Made by a program: the position numbers and the translations under genes. The notes beneath the pieces are model-generated. The model was not told the DNA's origin, searched no databases, and saw only the letters and a program-made list of their open reading frames with translations. 64,000 nt of DNA. Origin: Paenibacillus macerans. Its GTDB lineage: Bacteria; Bacillota; Bacilli; Paenibacillales; Paenibacillaceae. Shown here piece after piece: positions 26,586 through 34,725 of this stretch; positions within the stretch are counted from its first letter, which is position 1; the number at the start of each line of letters is the position of its first letter. Location of the stretch: the NCBI RefSeq assembly GCF_900454495.1, contig NZ_UGSI01000001.1, positions 4,156,501 to 4,220,500 on the forward strand. Reading direction: 5' to 3'.

Positions 26586-26626
26586 AAAAAAAGATGACTC
26601 CTGTACAATACAGGAATCATCTTTTT
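26586..26626. terminator. Rho-independent terminator, bidirectional
   Basis: AAAAAGATGACTCCTG pairs with CAGGAATCATCTTTTT (one mismatch), giving T-runs on both strands between convergent genes. Confidence 0.9.
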
Positions 26627-26701
26627 AAGTTATCTCTCATTAATTTCGAAAATATTCTCGGTAATGATGACACCGTACAACAAGTTTGGCCCGCAATTGG
26701 T

Positions 26702-27991
26702 TCAAATTTTGTACGCCTTCATCGCCTTGCGCAGCTCTTTCAGCGTCGGCCGCTTGCCGTAGAGCAGTACGCCCGTACGGTAAATTTTCGCCGACAGCCA
26801 GCCGAACAGGAAAATTGCGGCGGCGAGGATAAGCAGCGAAAGCGCGATCTCCCACACCGGCGTTGTTCCGACGCCGATCCGGACGATCATCGATACGGGC
26901 GAAACGAACGGGATATAGGAGCTTATTTTAAGCAGCATCGAATCGGGGCTGCTCAAGCTGAAAATCCCGATGTAAAAAGCGACCAGCGACAGCATCGTAA
27001 TCGGCATCACCGCCTGGCCGAGCTCCTCCGTCCGGCTCACCAGCGAGCCGATGGCGGCAAACAGCGTCGCGTACAGAAAGTAGCCGAGGATATAGAAGAC
27101 TAGCCCAAGCACCAGCACCTCGACGCGGATCTGCGATAAATCGAGGTTGAAATCGGCCAGCACCGGCTGGTTGTACGGCAGCGTTACGTTGACCGCAATG
27201 ACCGCGGCGAACACGAAAATCTGCAGCAAGCCGATAAAAAACATGCCGATGATTTTGCCGAACATCTGCGCCAGCGGCGATACGCTCGTAATGAGAATTT
27301 CCATGATGCGCGAGCTTTTTTCCGCCGTCACCTCGGAGGCGATCATATTCCCGGTCATCGTGATCGTCATGAAGAACAAAATGATCAGCGCGTATACGAC
27401 GACATAGTTGATCGCGCCGGGCTCCGCCCCGCCGTTGCCGCCCGGCCCTTCCTTGGCTCCGTCTTCCGCGGCGGACTTTACCGCCTCGATCTGAACCGGC
27501 GCGTTGAGCGCGGCGATTTGAGCTTCACTAAGCATGCCCTTCGTAATGTACTGCACCTTGACGTGCTGAAGCGCCGCCTGCAGGGCGTTTTGCAGATCCG
27601 CCTTCATCTGGCCGGACTCGGACGTATACGTCACCGCCGGAAAACCGCGATCCGCCCCGGATGCAAACCGCAGATAACCGTCGATTTTGCCCGCTTCGAG
27701 CTCTTGACCCAGCGCGGCCTCATCCGCGTTTTCGTAGGGGATCAGCGTAAAACTAGCTGCCGGCTGCTTTTCCGCATAGGCCGTTAAGGCTTTCGCCAAC
27801 TCCGGCTGGCCGGCATAGACGACGCCGATCTTCGACGGCTGATCGTTGCCCCCGGCAAATTTATCGATAAAATAAGGCACATGGAGGCCGACAGAAACGA
27901 GCAACGCCAACACGACCGTCGTGATGATAAAGGCTTTCGTCCGCACCTTGTTCATAAACGTAAAGCCGATCACCGTACGCATTTTATTCAT
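26702..27991 (-). CDS. ABC-2 type transporter permease (NatB-like)
   Basis: A 429-residue permease: one N-terminal helix (about 18-38), a large extracytoplasmic domain to about residue 190, then five to six helices. The pattern fits NatB/YhaP-type ABC-2 proteins, whose B. subtilis founder exports Na+. ERKSSRIMEILITSVSP-like sequence (here AEKSSRIMEILITSVSPLAQMFGK) is the family hallmark. Its start overlaps the upstream ATPase gene by eight bases. It is the last gene of a five-gene operon headed by a membrane protein and a GntR regulator. Confidence 0.88.
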   Translation of the reverse strand: MNKMRTVIGFTFMNKVRTKAFIITTVVLALLVSVGLHVPYFIDKFAGGNDQPSKIGVVYAGQPELAKALTAYAEKQPAASFTLIPYENADEAALGQELEAGKIDGYLRFASGADRGFPAVTYTSESGQMKADLQNALQAALQHVKVQYITKGMLSEAQIAALNAPVQIEAVKSAAEDGAKEGPGGNGGAEPGAINYVVVYALIILFFMTITMTGNMIASEVTAEKSSRIMEILITSVSPLAQMFGKIIGMFFIGLLQIFVFAAVIAVNVTLPYNQPVLADFNLDLSQIRVEVLVLGLVFYILGYFLYATLFAAIGSLVSRTEELGQAVMPITMLSLVAFYIGIFSLSSPDSMLLKISSYIPFVSPVSMIVRIGVGTTPVWEIALSLLILAAAIFLFGWLSAKIYRTGVLLYGKRPTLKELRKAMKAYKI

Positions 27992-28889
27992 TCGACTCGC
28001 CTACCTCCCGAATAAAGATTTGGTTGAGCGTCGGTTCCTTAATCTCAAAATGCTCCACTTCGGCAGATTCCATCGCGGTTTTCAGAATCGCCTGCGCAGC
28101 GGACGCATCCTTGATCCGGAGCAAATAACCGTTATCCGTCCGCTCCACCGCTTTAACGCCGTCTAACCTCTCCAGGCCGTTCACTTCCCCCGCCGTTTTC
28201 AGCAGCACCTCTTCGCGGGGATAACGTTTCTTAATTTCCTGCAAATTGCCCTGCAGTACCGTGTTGGAGCGGTGCAAAATCGTAATGTTGCGGCACAGCT
28301 CCTCCACATGCTCCATCCGGTGCGTGGAAAATAAAATGCTGGTGCCCTGGTCGCGCAGCTCCTTCACCGTGGCCTTGAGCAGCTCGACGTTAACCGGATC
28401 CAGACCGCTGAACGCCTCGTCCATGATGACGATTTTCGGCTTGTGGACGACGGCGGCGATAAAGCCCATTTTTTGCTGGTTCCCTTTGGACAGCTCCTCG
28501 ATTTTTTTGTCGTAATATTCCGGCACTTCAAAACGGTCGAGCCAATATTTCAGGCTTTTGTCGGCCTCCGCCGCCGACATCCCCCTCAGGCGGGCCAAAT
28601 AAATGATCTGGTCGCTGACCTTCACCTTGGGGTACATACCCCTTTCTTCCGGCAAATACCCCATCTCGTGTTGGAGCTCCCGGCCGTACGGCTTGCCATG
28701 GTACAAAATGCGTCCGCTGTCCGGATAGATCAGCCCCAGCACCATCCGCATCGTCGTCGTTTTGCCGGCCCCGTTTGCGCCAAGCAGACCGTAAATTTCC
28801 CCTTCCTCCACCCGAAGCGAAATATGATTAACGGCCGTTTTTTCCCCGAACTGCTTTACCACGTTTTCCAAAACCAACGGATATGCCAT
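27984..28889 (-). CDS. ABC transporter ATPase (NatA-like)
   Basis: A 301-residue ATPase: Walker A GANGAGKTT, Q-loop, signature LSKGNQQK, Walker B IVIMDEAFSGLDP and H-loop STHRMEH. The C-terminal 80 residues form a family-specific accessory domain. The start is a double ATG overlapping the stop of the gene before it; 28889 has slightly better spacing to the GGGGAG site. It pairs with the NatB-like permease that overlaps its end. Confidence 0.9.
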   Translation of the reverse strand: MAYPLVLENVVKQFGEKTAVNHISLRVEEGEIYGLLGANGAGKTTTMRMVLGLIYPDSGRILYHGKPYGRELQHEMGYLPEERGMYPKVKVSDQIIYLARLRGMSAAEADKSLKYWLDRFEVPEYYDKKIEELSKGNQQKMGFIAAVVHKPKIVIMDEAFSGLDPVNVELLKATVKELRDQGTSILFSTHRMEHVEELCRNITILHRSNTVLQGNLQEIKKRYPREEVLLKTAGEVNGLERLDGVKAVERTDNGYLLRIKDASAAQAILKTAMESAEVEHFEIKEPTLNQIFIREVGESNE

Positions 28890-29815
28890 CATTTCTCCCC
28901 TTCTTTCGTAAAAAAATCGCCCGGAGGATAACCCTGCATCCATAACTTCAAAATTTCCTCCAGCTCCATACTCCGGCTTTGAATCACCTGCAGTCCATGG
29001 TCCCCGCACCACTGCGTAAAATCGCCATTGTTCCTAACGGCCAGCTTGCTGATGCCGGGGCCATTCTCCCGGAAAATTACGGTGCCGGGGAAATCACCCG
29101 GCGTCAAGTTTTCCCCTTTGAGCCAAAATTCTTTCCAGCTTCCAAGCAGCAGGTCTTTTTCGGCCATGCCGAGCACCTTGCCTTCATGAACGAGGGCGAT
29201 GTAATCGGCCAGCCGCTTCACTTCTTCAACCATGTGCGTACTGAGCACGATCGACACCGCTTCGCCACCCTCATCCATAAAATCTTTCAGTTCCTCGATC
29301 ATCGTACCCCAAGCGAACGGGTCAAGCCCAGACGAAGGCTCGTCAAGCAGCAGCAGCTTCGGTTTGGCCGCCAGCGCGGCGGCGATTTCGAATTTGCGCC
29401 GTTCGCCTTTGGACATCCGGTTTAAACGTTCGCGCCGCGGCACATCAAAACGGTCCATTAACCGCTCAAACCGCTTCGCGTCCCAATCCGGGTACCAATG
29501 GGAGCGGAATTTCGCCGCTTCTTCCGGGGTCACAAAGTTCTCGTCCACCGCCGGGTTTTCCGGAACGTACCCGATTTGCCGGCGAATTTCAAGCGGCAGT
29601 TCACCGGCCGGAACGTGGCCGTACCATTTGATTTCTCCCTCATCCGGTGCAATTATCTGCAAAATCATCTGCATGATCGTGCTTTTTCCCGCTCCATTGG
29701 GTCCGACCAAAGCGACGATATAGCCTGCGGGAATTTGCAAATTCAGCGGGCCGATCGTTTTCCTGCGCCCCCGCTTTACGGCCCCAATCAGCTCTATAGC
29801 CAGCTCGAATTCCAT
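28889..29815 (-). CDS. ABC transporter ATPase (YtrB-like)
   Basis: A 308-residue ATPase: Walker A GPNGAGKST, signature MSKGERRK, Walker B LLLLDEPSSGLDP, H-loop STHMVEE. The sequence between Q-loop and signature (FRSHWYPDWDAKRFERLMDRFDVP) is typical of the YtrB/EcsA-like group found behind YtrA-type GntR regulators. The start codon touches the GntR stop (TGATG). Its membrane partner is probably the six-helix protein encoded at 30274, whereas the next ATPase pairs with the NatB-like permease. Confidence 0.88.
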   Translation of the reverse strand: MEFELAIELIGAVKRGRRKTIGPLNLQIPAGYIVALVGPNGAGKSTIMQMILQIIAPDEGEIKWYGHVPAGELPLEIRRQIGYVPENPAVDENFVTPEEAAKFRSHWYPDWDAKRFERLMDRFDVPRRERLNRMSKGERRKFEIAAALAAKPKLLLLDEPSSGLDPFAWGTMIEELKDFMDEGGEAVSIVLSTHMVEEVKRLADYIALVHEGKVLGMAEKDLLLGSWKEFWLKGENLTPGDFPGTVIFRENGPGISKLAVRNNGDFTQWCGDHGLQVIQSRSMELEEILKLWMQGYPPGDFFTKEGEK

Positions 29816-30228
29816 CAGCTCTCCTCCCCCTTTTTGCCCTCAGATCCGTATTTCATCCGCAAAACTTGCAAAAACAGCTGTGTCAGCTCTTCCTCTCCGA
29901 AATTCATCGATTTCCCGGTATCTACCGCCGCGGCGATGGCCTGCTGCACGACCGTTTTTCGGTACTCGCCGCGTTCCGCGGCTCCCACCTTCGCCACAAA
30001 GGTCCCGGTTCCTTGCTTCGTCCGCAGCAGTCCCTCGTTCTCCAGATCCTGATAGACGCGGCGAACGGTGATTACGCTGCAGTTCAGGCTTCCGGCGAAT
30101 TCCCGGATTGAAGGCAGCAATGTTCCTTCTTCGATTTGCCCGCTGATAATCAGCGATTTGAGCTGCGTTTCGATCTGATGATACAACGGCGCTCCGCTCT
30201 CCTCATTCAGCTGAATGGGAATCCACAT
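29815..30228 (-). CDS. GntR family regulator, YtrA subfamily
   Basis: A 137-residue protein made of the GntR winged helix (PLYHQIETQLKSLIISGQIEEGTLLPSIREFAGSLNCSVITVRRVYQDLENEGLL) with only a short C-terminal tail, as in YtrA. YtrA-type repressors control adjacent ABC transporters and often respond to cell-wall antibiotics. The ATG at 30228 has GGAGGTGA eight bases before it; the upstream GTG lies inside that site. It is embedded in the operon it presumably controls. No clear operator was found in front of the first gene. Confidence 0.87.
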   Translation of the reverse strand: MWIPIQLNEESGAPLYHQIETQLKSLIISGQIEEGTLLPSIREFAGSLNCSVITVRRVYQDLENEGLLRTKQGTGTFVAKVGAAERGEYRKTVVQQAIAAAVDTGKSMNFGEEELTQLFLQVLRMKYGSEGKKGEES

Positions 30229-30273
30229 CGCTTTCGTCACCTCCGCCTTCCAGCGCTTTTCCCAAGGTTCCCA

Positions 30274-30993
30274 TTATGCCAGATCCCGCACGGCCAGCTT
30301 GCGCTTCGTGACGGCGGCAAACAGGTTTAAGCCCAGTGTTCCGCAGACCAAGGTTCCCCACATCAGCGGCGACAGGAGCGCATATCGCCCGGAGTAATCC
30401 ACCGTCAGCTTGATCAGATTCCCCCCGAAGCCGTTGACGACAAAAGCGAGCAAAGCGACCAGCACCATTGAGGCCATCGACATCCAAAGATATGTGCTGC
30501 CTTTCTTTAAAAATTCAAAGTAAATGTAAGCGCCGTTAAGCAGCAATCCGTAGCCGCACCAAGTTAAGGCAAAAGCAATGTATCCCGCCAGACTCAGCTC
30601 GCTTCGCAGGGTTGCCGAAAGCAGATAAAGCGCCGCAAAATAAAGCACGCCATTAAAAAAGATCGCCGTAACCAACTGTATAATCCGGCCTAGCATCACC
30701 GCGTCCGCCGGGATGGGAAGCGTGCGGTAAAACCGCAGCATCTGCGTATATGAATCTTCTTTAAGGTAGTTAAATGAGCGCCGCGAAAAATAAAAACCGG
30801 TAAACGGAATCAACAGCAGCATGAGAAAATCCGCCATCGACTCAAGCAAAAAAGCCCCCCGTTCGTCGTTTCGGAACATAAAGCTCATCATCAGCGCCAT
30901 ATACAGCATAAACAAGACGTTCCAGATCAGGTACAACCGGTCCCCGCGCAGATCCCTTATGAAGATGACCCACGCGTCTTTCCACCTGTTCAA
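30274..30993 (-). CDS. Six-helix membrane protein, probable ABC permease partner
   Basis: A roughly 239-residue protein with six predicted transmembrane helices and few conserved polar residues. It resembles ABC-2 type permease subunits in layout (FYFSRRSFNYLKEDSYTQMLRFYRTLPIPADAVMLGRII reads like the coupling region LR..P(I/V)), so it likely works with the YtrB-like ATPase. A TTG at 30993 nine bases after AAAGG is the best start; a TTG at 31002 abuts the site. It heads the operon that continues with the GntR gene after 45 bases. Confidence 0.65.
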   Translation of the reverse strand: MNRWKDAWVIFIRDLRGDRLYLIWNVLFMLYMALMMSFMFRNDERGAFLLESMADFLMLLLIPFTGFYFSRRSFNYLKEDSYTQMLRFYRTLPIPADAVMLGRIIQLVTAIFFNGVLYFAALYLLSATLRSELSLAGYIAFALTWCGYGLLLNGAYIYFEFLKKGSTYLWMSMASMVLVALLAFVVNGFGGNLIKLTVDYSGRYALLSPLMWGTLVCGTLGLNLFAAVTKRKLAVRDLA

Positions 30994-31063
30994 TACACTC
31001 AACCTTTCTTTTTCAAAATGTAAACTGGCTCAAAACCGAAATCAGTGCATGACAAAATAAATT

Positions 31064-31352
31064 GTCTTGATATCCCTGCATGCTGCTTAGCACGATTATC
31101 CCTTTGGTTCAGAGGGTAGAGGGTGGGGGCTAATCACGGTCCTTTCATTTTTCCCGGTGTCGCGCCCCATTCCTCCCGTCGGGTCTGCTTCACTTCTCCT
31201 AAACCTCATTCTCAACAAACCTGTCTAACGTTCTCGAACATGTCCGCTTCTCCCAAACCTATTTACTTCTCCTGAGTTTATCTTCCTCTTGGCTCCCGGA
31301 TCAAACGGGATAATCGTGCAAAGCGTCCGGACAGCGGATATTGATCTCCCGA
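31064..31352. mobile_element. MITE-like deletion derivative of the IS1595-type element
   Basis: Terminal inverted repeats CTTAGCACGATTATCCC (31086-) and GGGATAATCGTGCAAAG (-31323) bound 238 bp without a coding region. Interior and outer flanks match the ends of the IS at 61217-62715, including the stretch ATCAAACGGGATAATCGTGC and the following TCCGGACAGCG. It looks like the IS with transposase removed. No clear target duplication is seen. Confidence 0.75.
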
Positions 31353-31536
31353 TTATTAGGTTGAGCCGTAAAACTTCTACCCAATTGGGGCCGGATACGG
31401 CTTAAAGCAAACTCCGAACCGTGCGCCGAATTTTGCGTCAAACTGAACTGTGCCTACTGTATATATCTTTATATACAGTATAATGACTAGGGATGAATCC
31501 GTCAAACCCCCCCCTGCTCAACACACTTCTGCAAGC

Positions 31537-31573
31537 AAAAAAATAACGCCCCGAGTTTATAACTCAGGACGTT
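31537..31573 (-). terminator. Rho-independent terminator downstream of ctaM
   Basis: On the minus strand AACGTCCTGAGTT pairs with AACTCGGGGCGTT, followed by seven T residues. It lies about 155 bases after the ctaM stop, beyond a tandem repeat. Confidence 0.85.
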
Positions 31574-31594
31574 TCCATATGCGGGACATGGGAT

Positions 31595-31712
31595 TCGGTT
31601 AGCGCTTTGGGTAATGCTTGATTAGCGCTTGGTTAGTGCCGGCTAGAGCTGGGTTAGCACTCGGCTAGTGCTCGGTTAGCGCTTGATTAGCGCTGATTAG
31701 CGCTCAGCTAGC
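31595..31712. repeat. Degenerate 10-12 bp tandem repeat
   Basis: About ten imperfect copies of GGTTAGCGCTT / GATTAGCGCT / GGCTAGTGCTC. It occupies the 3' untranslated region between ctaM and its terminator. Confidence 0.75.
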
Positions 31713-31727
31713 TCGTTCCCCGCATCG

Positions 31728-32192
31728 TCAGACGCCGAGAATCACTTCCCATACCGGCTTGGTATGGCCGCCCGGGTACATCAAGTACAGCAGCACGTAG
31801 ACGGCCACGCCGGTAATCGCCGTAAAAAACCAGATCACCGAAGTCGTTCTGCCCCATTTGCGGTGTTTCGCGTACTTTTCCCGGAATCCAAGCACCAGCG
31901 TTGTGAGGCCGAAGACGGCCGCCACCGTCGCCAGAACGATGTGGAAAATGAGGAAAGTCTGATAATATCCTTTCAGGCTGTCCGGACCGCCCCAGGACGT
32001 ATTCCCGATAAACACCGTACGGGACATATAAATCACAAAAAACAGCAGCGCCGCGACCGCGGCGGCGATCATCGTCTTCTTGTGGGCTTCCCGCTTGCCC
32101 TTAATGATCAATCGCCACCCGATGGCAACCAGCACCGCACTAATGACGATAAACGACGTGCTGATCGTCGGGAACAACGTGTACAGATCCAA
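31728..32192 (-). CDS. ctaM: DUF420 family cytochrome oxidase assembly protein (CtaM/YozB)
   Basis: A 154-residue protein with four predicted helices. DUF420 hallmarks are GKREAHKKTM, the central FHIVLA and HRKWGR. Family members (YozB in B. subtilis, CtaM in S. aureus) are needed for maturation of haem A oxidases. It lies downstream of ctaCDEFG in the same direction, separated by a repeat-filled spacer of about 460 bases, so it may have its own promoter. The GAGG-containing site before ATG is clear. Confidence 0.87.
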   Translation of the reverse strand: MDLYTLFPTISTSFIVISAVLVAIGWRLIIKGKREAHKKTMIAAAVAALLFFVIYMSRTVFIGNTSWGGPDSLKGYYQTFLIFHIVLATVAAVFGLTTLVLGFREKYAKHRKWGRTTSVIWFFTAITGVAVYVLLYLMYPGGHTKPVWEVILGV

Positions 32193-32413
32193 TTTCGAAC
32201 CTCCTAAAAGTTTTGTGAGGACTGTATCCTTGACTTTGCTTCAATAAAACCTGCTTCATACCGCTTCGTACCCGGCAACCCGATCGTTCCCCCCCAGCCC
32301 TCGTTGGAAAATCCAATAGCTGGCCTGTTTCGCCTCAAAACCGCGAATCTGGCTTGACCTAGCGGGAACAGGTGCGAGTGCGTAAAAAGAAAGTGTAAAA
32401 GAGCAGGAAATTT

Positions 32414-32596
32414 CTAACGGTTGTGAGCGGCGCTATTGGGGTTGAAACGGAGGATTACAAGATGTAACGGTTGCCAACGAGCTTATTCCCGTTTTTTCGC
32501 AGGTAAAGGGGCTGTTTCGCCCAAATAAGCGCGCATACAACCGTTAGAAATGCACCTTCGTTTTTTCGGCCAAATAAGCGCGATGACAACCGTTAG
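32414..32596. repeat. Four-unit intergenic element (E4), arranged as a large inverted repeat
   Basis: Two plus-oriented copies (CTAACGGTTG...GCTATT at 32414-32440; GTAACGGTTG...CTTATT at 32464-32488) face two minus-oriented copies (CCAAATAAGCGCGCATACAA at 32521- and CCAAATAAGCGCGATGACAA at 32570-). Spacings are 50, 57 and 49. The whole 183 bp could fold into one long imperfect hairpin. A single TTGGAAAATCCAATAG palindrome lies just upstream at 32304. The rest of the 32193-32651 spacer holds nothing I can name. Confidence 0.7.
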
Positions 32597-32651
32597 CACA
32601 AGAAAAACCGGATAAATCGATCATTCGAGCAACCCCATCGATCAAGCGCGA

Positions 32652-33680
32652 TTACTGAATAACCCGTGCCTCGGGTTTCTCACGAGTTTTAGAAGGCTCA
32701 CGCGCCTCGGATTGCCCACGTACCTCGGTATGCTCACGCACCTCAGATTGCTCACGCCCCCCGGAGGGCTCATGAGCCCCGGCAAGCTGAACCGCCAGTT
32801 CCTCATCGTCGCCTCCGCGGTTCTCCTGCTTGTACCACTGGTAAAAGACATACGCCAGCATCGAGGCGAAGATAAACTCCTGGATGAACTTCATCAAAAT
32901 GCCGCCCACCTGCTGATCGATGCCGGGTTCCAAGAACCCGAAAAACTGCGGACCGCCGAATTGGCTTAACAGCATCGCGGGATTTCCCGAAACGCAGTAC
33001 CCCATCGCTCTCGCCCACACGTTCGGATCGCTGTAGGTCGCGTAAAGCGGCTCCTTCGTAAAGATAATCAAGCCGCAGGCCGGCGTAAGCAGCACCATGT
33101 TCAGAAAAATAAACCCCATTTTCTTCAGCCCCTGCGCCCCCGGGCGTTCAGGCAGCGGGTTCACCAAAGTCCACCACATCAGCCCCGAAGCGATAAACAG
33201 GACGATGTAATAAAGCCGGTGCACGCCGAAATGCAGCATCACGTAATCGTGAACCGCCGGGATATGGTAAAACGAAAACAGTCCGTTAAACACCACGGCC
33301 GCCGCCACCGGCTTCACCAAAAACCGCAACTGGCGCAGCGGGCTTCCGGCCAGAAACACGGCGACTTTCCGCCATACCCAAGGCGGGATACCCAACATCA
33401 GCAGCGGCGGAGCAACCAGATAAGACAATGCCATGCTTATCATATGGAAGCTGAACATCATATGCCCCAGCAGTTCGACCGGACCGCCCTGAGCCAGGTA
33501 CAGCAGCGCCATCCCGGCCGCGAACAGCAGTTTCCGCCCCGCCGGCACGCGTTCCTCCGCGGCCCATTTCCCGCCGCCCGGACCGATCAGCACGAAATAT
33601 CCCGCCGTAATCAGCAGCATAAAGGCCAGAAATACCGGACTCCAAACATCCGCAAATTTAAAATATTCTAATCCAAGCAT
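32652..33680 (-). CDS. ctaG: Cytochrome c oxidase assembly factor CtaG
   Basis: A 342-residue membrane protein of the caa3_CtaG family with about seven helices; in B. subtilis CtaG is required to form active caa3 oxidase. The family blocks GHMMFSFHMISMAL and PPLLMLGIPPWVWR are present. The last roughly 45 residues are a hydrophilic repeat of six residues (REQSEV, REHTEV, RGQSEA, REPSKT, REKPEA), encoded by an 18-bp minisatellite and not part of the normal family. GGGAGG precedes ATG. It is the last gene of ctaCDEFG, after a terminator-like hairpin. Confidence 0.92.
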   Translation of the reverse strand: MLGLEYFKFADVWSPVFLAFMLLITAGYFVLIGPGGGKWAAEERVPAGRKLLFAAGMALLYLAQGGPVELLGHMMFSFHMISMALSYLVAPPLLMLGIPPWVWRKVAVFLAGSPLRQLRFLVKPVAAAVVFNGLFSFYHIPAVHDYVMLHFGVHRLYYIVLFIASGLMWWTLVNPLPERPGAQGLKKMGFIFLNMVLLTPACGLIIFTKEPLYATYSDPNVWARAMGYCVSGNPAMLLSQFGGPQFFGFLEPGIDQQVGGILMKFIQEFIFASMLAYVFYQWYKQENRGGDDEELAVQLAGAHEPSGGREQSEVREHTEVRGQSEAREPSKTREKPEARVIQ

Positions 33681-33722
33681 CGTAAAACCTCCCTCCGCCG
33701 CCGGATTTTCTGTCTAAATTGT

Positions 33723-33770
33723 GAAAAAAAGAGGGGGGCCATGATCTCCGGATCAGACCCGCCTCTTTTT
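33723..33770. terminator. Terminator-like hairpin between ctaF and ctaG
   Basis: GAGGnGGG and CCCGCCTC arms with A/T runs on both sides, just after the ctaF stop codon. It may reduce readthrough into ctaG. Confidence 0.75.
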
Positions 33771-33774
33771 CATC

Positions 33775-34095
33775 TTACCACCACATCCAGTATAAAGCGG
33801 CAATGACCGCGGTAAAAGCGACAAAGAATCCCCCGAACATAAACAGGATCGGGATCATGTGGCCCTTATCCTTCATGTGCATCCAGTATCCCAGTTGCAC
33901 AAGCACCTGCAGCACCGCCATCACCAGCAGCAGAATGACGGTAAACGCCGCGTTCACTCCGCCGGCGGCGACCGCCGCGAAAGCGATCAAGGTCAAAACG
34001 ATGGAGAACACGAAAGCGATGATATGCTTCTGCGGGCCCTCATGCCGCTGATGGCGTTTGACCGCTTGCGTGCCGTTTGTTTCCTGGCTCACCAT
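33775..34095 (-). CDS. ctaF: Cytochrome c oxidase subunit IV
   Basis: A 106-residue protein with three helices, the usual small subunit IV of caa3/aa3 oxidases. HIIAFVFSIVLTLIAFAAVA, then LLLVMAVLQVLVQLGYWMHMKDKGH and a third helix match the family. It starts three bases after the ctaE stop, so translation is probably coupled. Its stop is followed by a hairpin before ctaG. Confidence 0.92.
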   Translation of the reverse strand: MVSQETNGTQAVKRHQRHEGPQKHIIAFVFSIVLTLIAFAAVAAGGVNAAFTVILLLVMAVLQVLVQLGYWMHMKDKGHMIPILFMFGGFFVAFTAVIAALYWMWW

Positions 34096-34098
34096 CTG

Positions 34099-34725
34099 TT
34101 ATACCACCTTTCCGAGCAGGTAGACGACCGTGAAAATGAACACCCATACAACGTCGATAAAGTGCCAGTAAATGGCCGATACGTACACCTTCGGCGCCGT
34201 TACGACGGTGAGGCCTTTTTTGAACAGCTGACCGATCAACAGCGAGATCCAAAGAATACCGAACAAAACGTGAGCCCCGTGGAACCCGACCAGCGTATAA
34301 AAGGCCGAGCTGAACGCGCTCGTCGTCATGCCGTATTCATCGCGATGTACGTATTCGTAAAACTCGTAAATTTCCAGGACGAGGAACGCCAAGCCGAGCA
34401 CGACCGTGACGGCCAGCCAGGTCGCCAGCTTCTTTTGATCGCCGCGGTGCATCGCCTGGATGGCAAATACGCTCGTCAAGCTGCTCACCAGCAGGATAAA
34501 CGTCGCGGCCGCCGTCATCGGCAGGCTGAACAATTCGGCCGCCGACGGTCCGTCGGCGACTTGGTTCCGCAAAGTCAGGAAGGTGGCGAACAGCGTGCCG
34601 AACAGGACCGCCTCGCCGCCGAGAAACAACCAGAAGGCCAGGATTTTATTGCGTCCTTCCAGCGTCGCCTTCTCCGGCTCATGAGGCAAAGCGCCCGCAG
34701 CCTGATGCGCATGTGGTGTCGTCAT
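34099..34725 (-). CDS. ctaE: Cytochrome c oxidase subunit III
   Basis: A 208-residue subunit III with five helices. Family markers are FWLFLGGEAVLFGTLFATF, FLVLEIYEF and VGFHGAHVLFGILW, followed by the C-terminal WHFIDVVWVFIF. It overlaps the ctaD stop by four bases (ATGA), and ctaF follows after three bases. The subunit stabilises the catalytic core in the membrane. Confidence 0.95.
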   Translation of the reverse strand: MTTPHAHQAAGALPHEPEKATLEGRNKILAFWLFLGGEAVLFGTLFATFLTLRNQVADGPSAAELFSLPMTAAATFILLVSSLTSVFAIQAMHRGDQKKLATWLAVTVVLGLAFLVLEIYEFYEYVHRDEYGMTTSAFSSAFYTLVGFHGAHVLFGILWISLLIGQLFKKGLTVVTAPKVYVSAIYWHFIDVVWVFIFTVVYLLGKVV

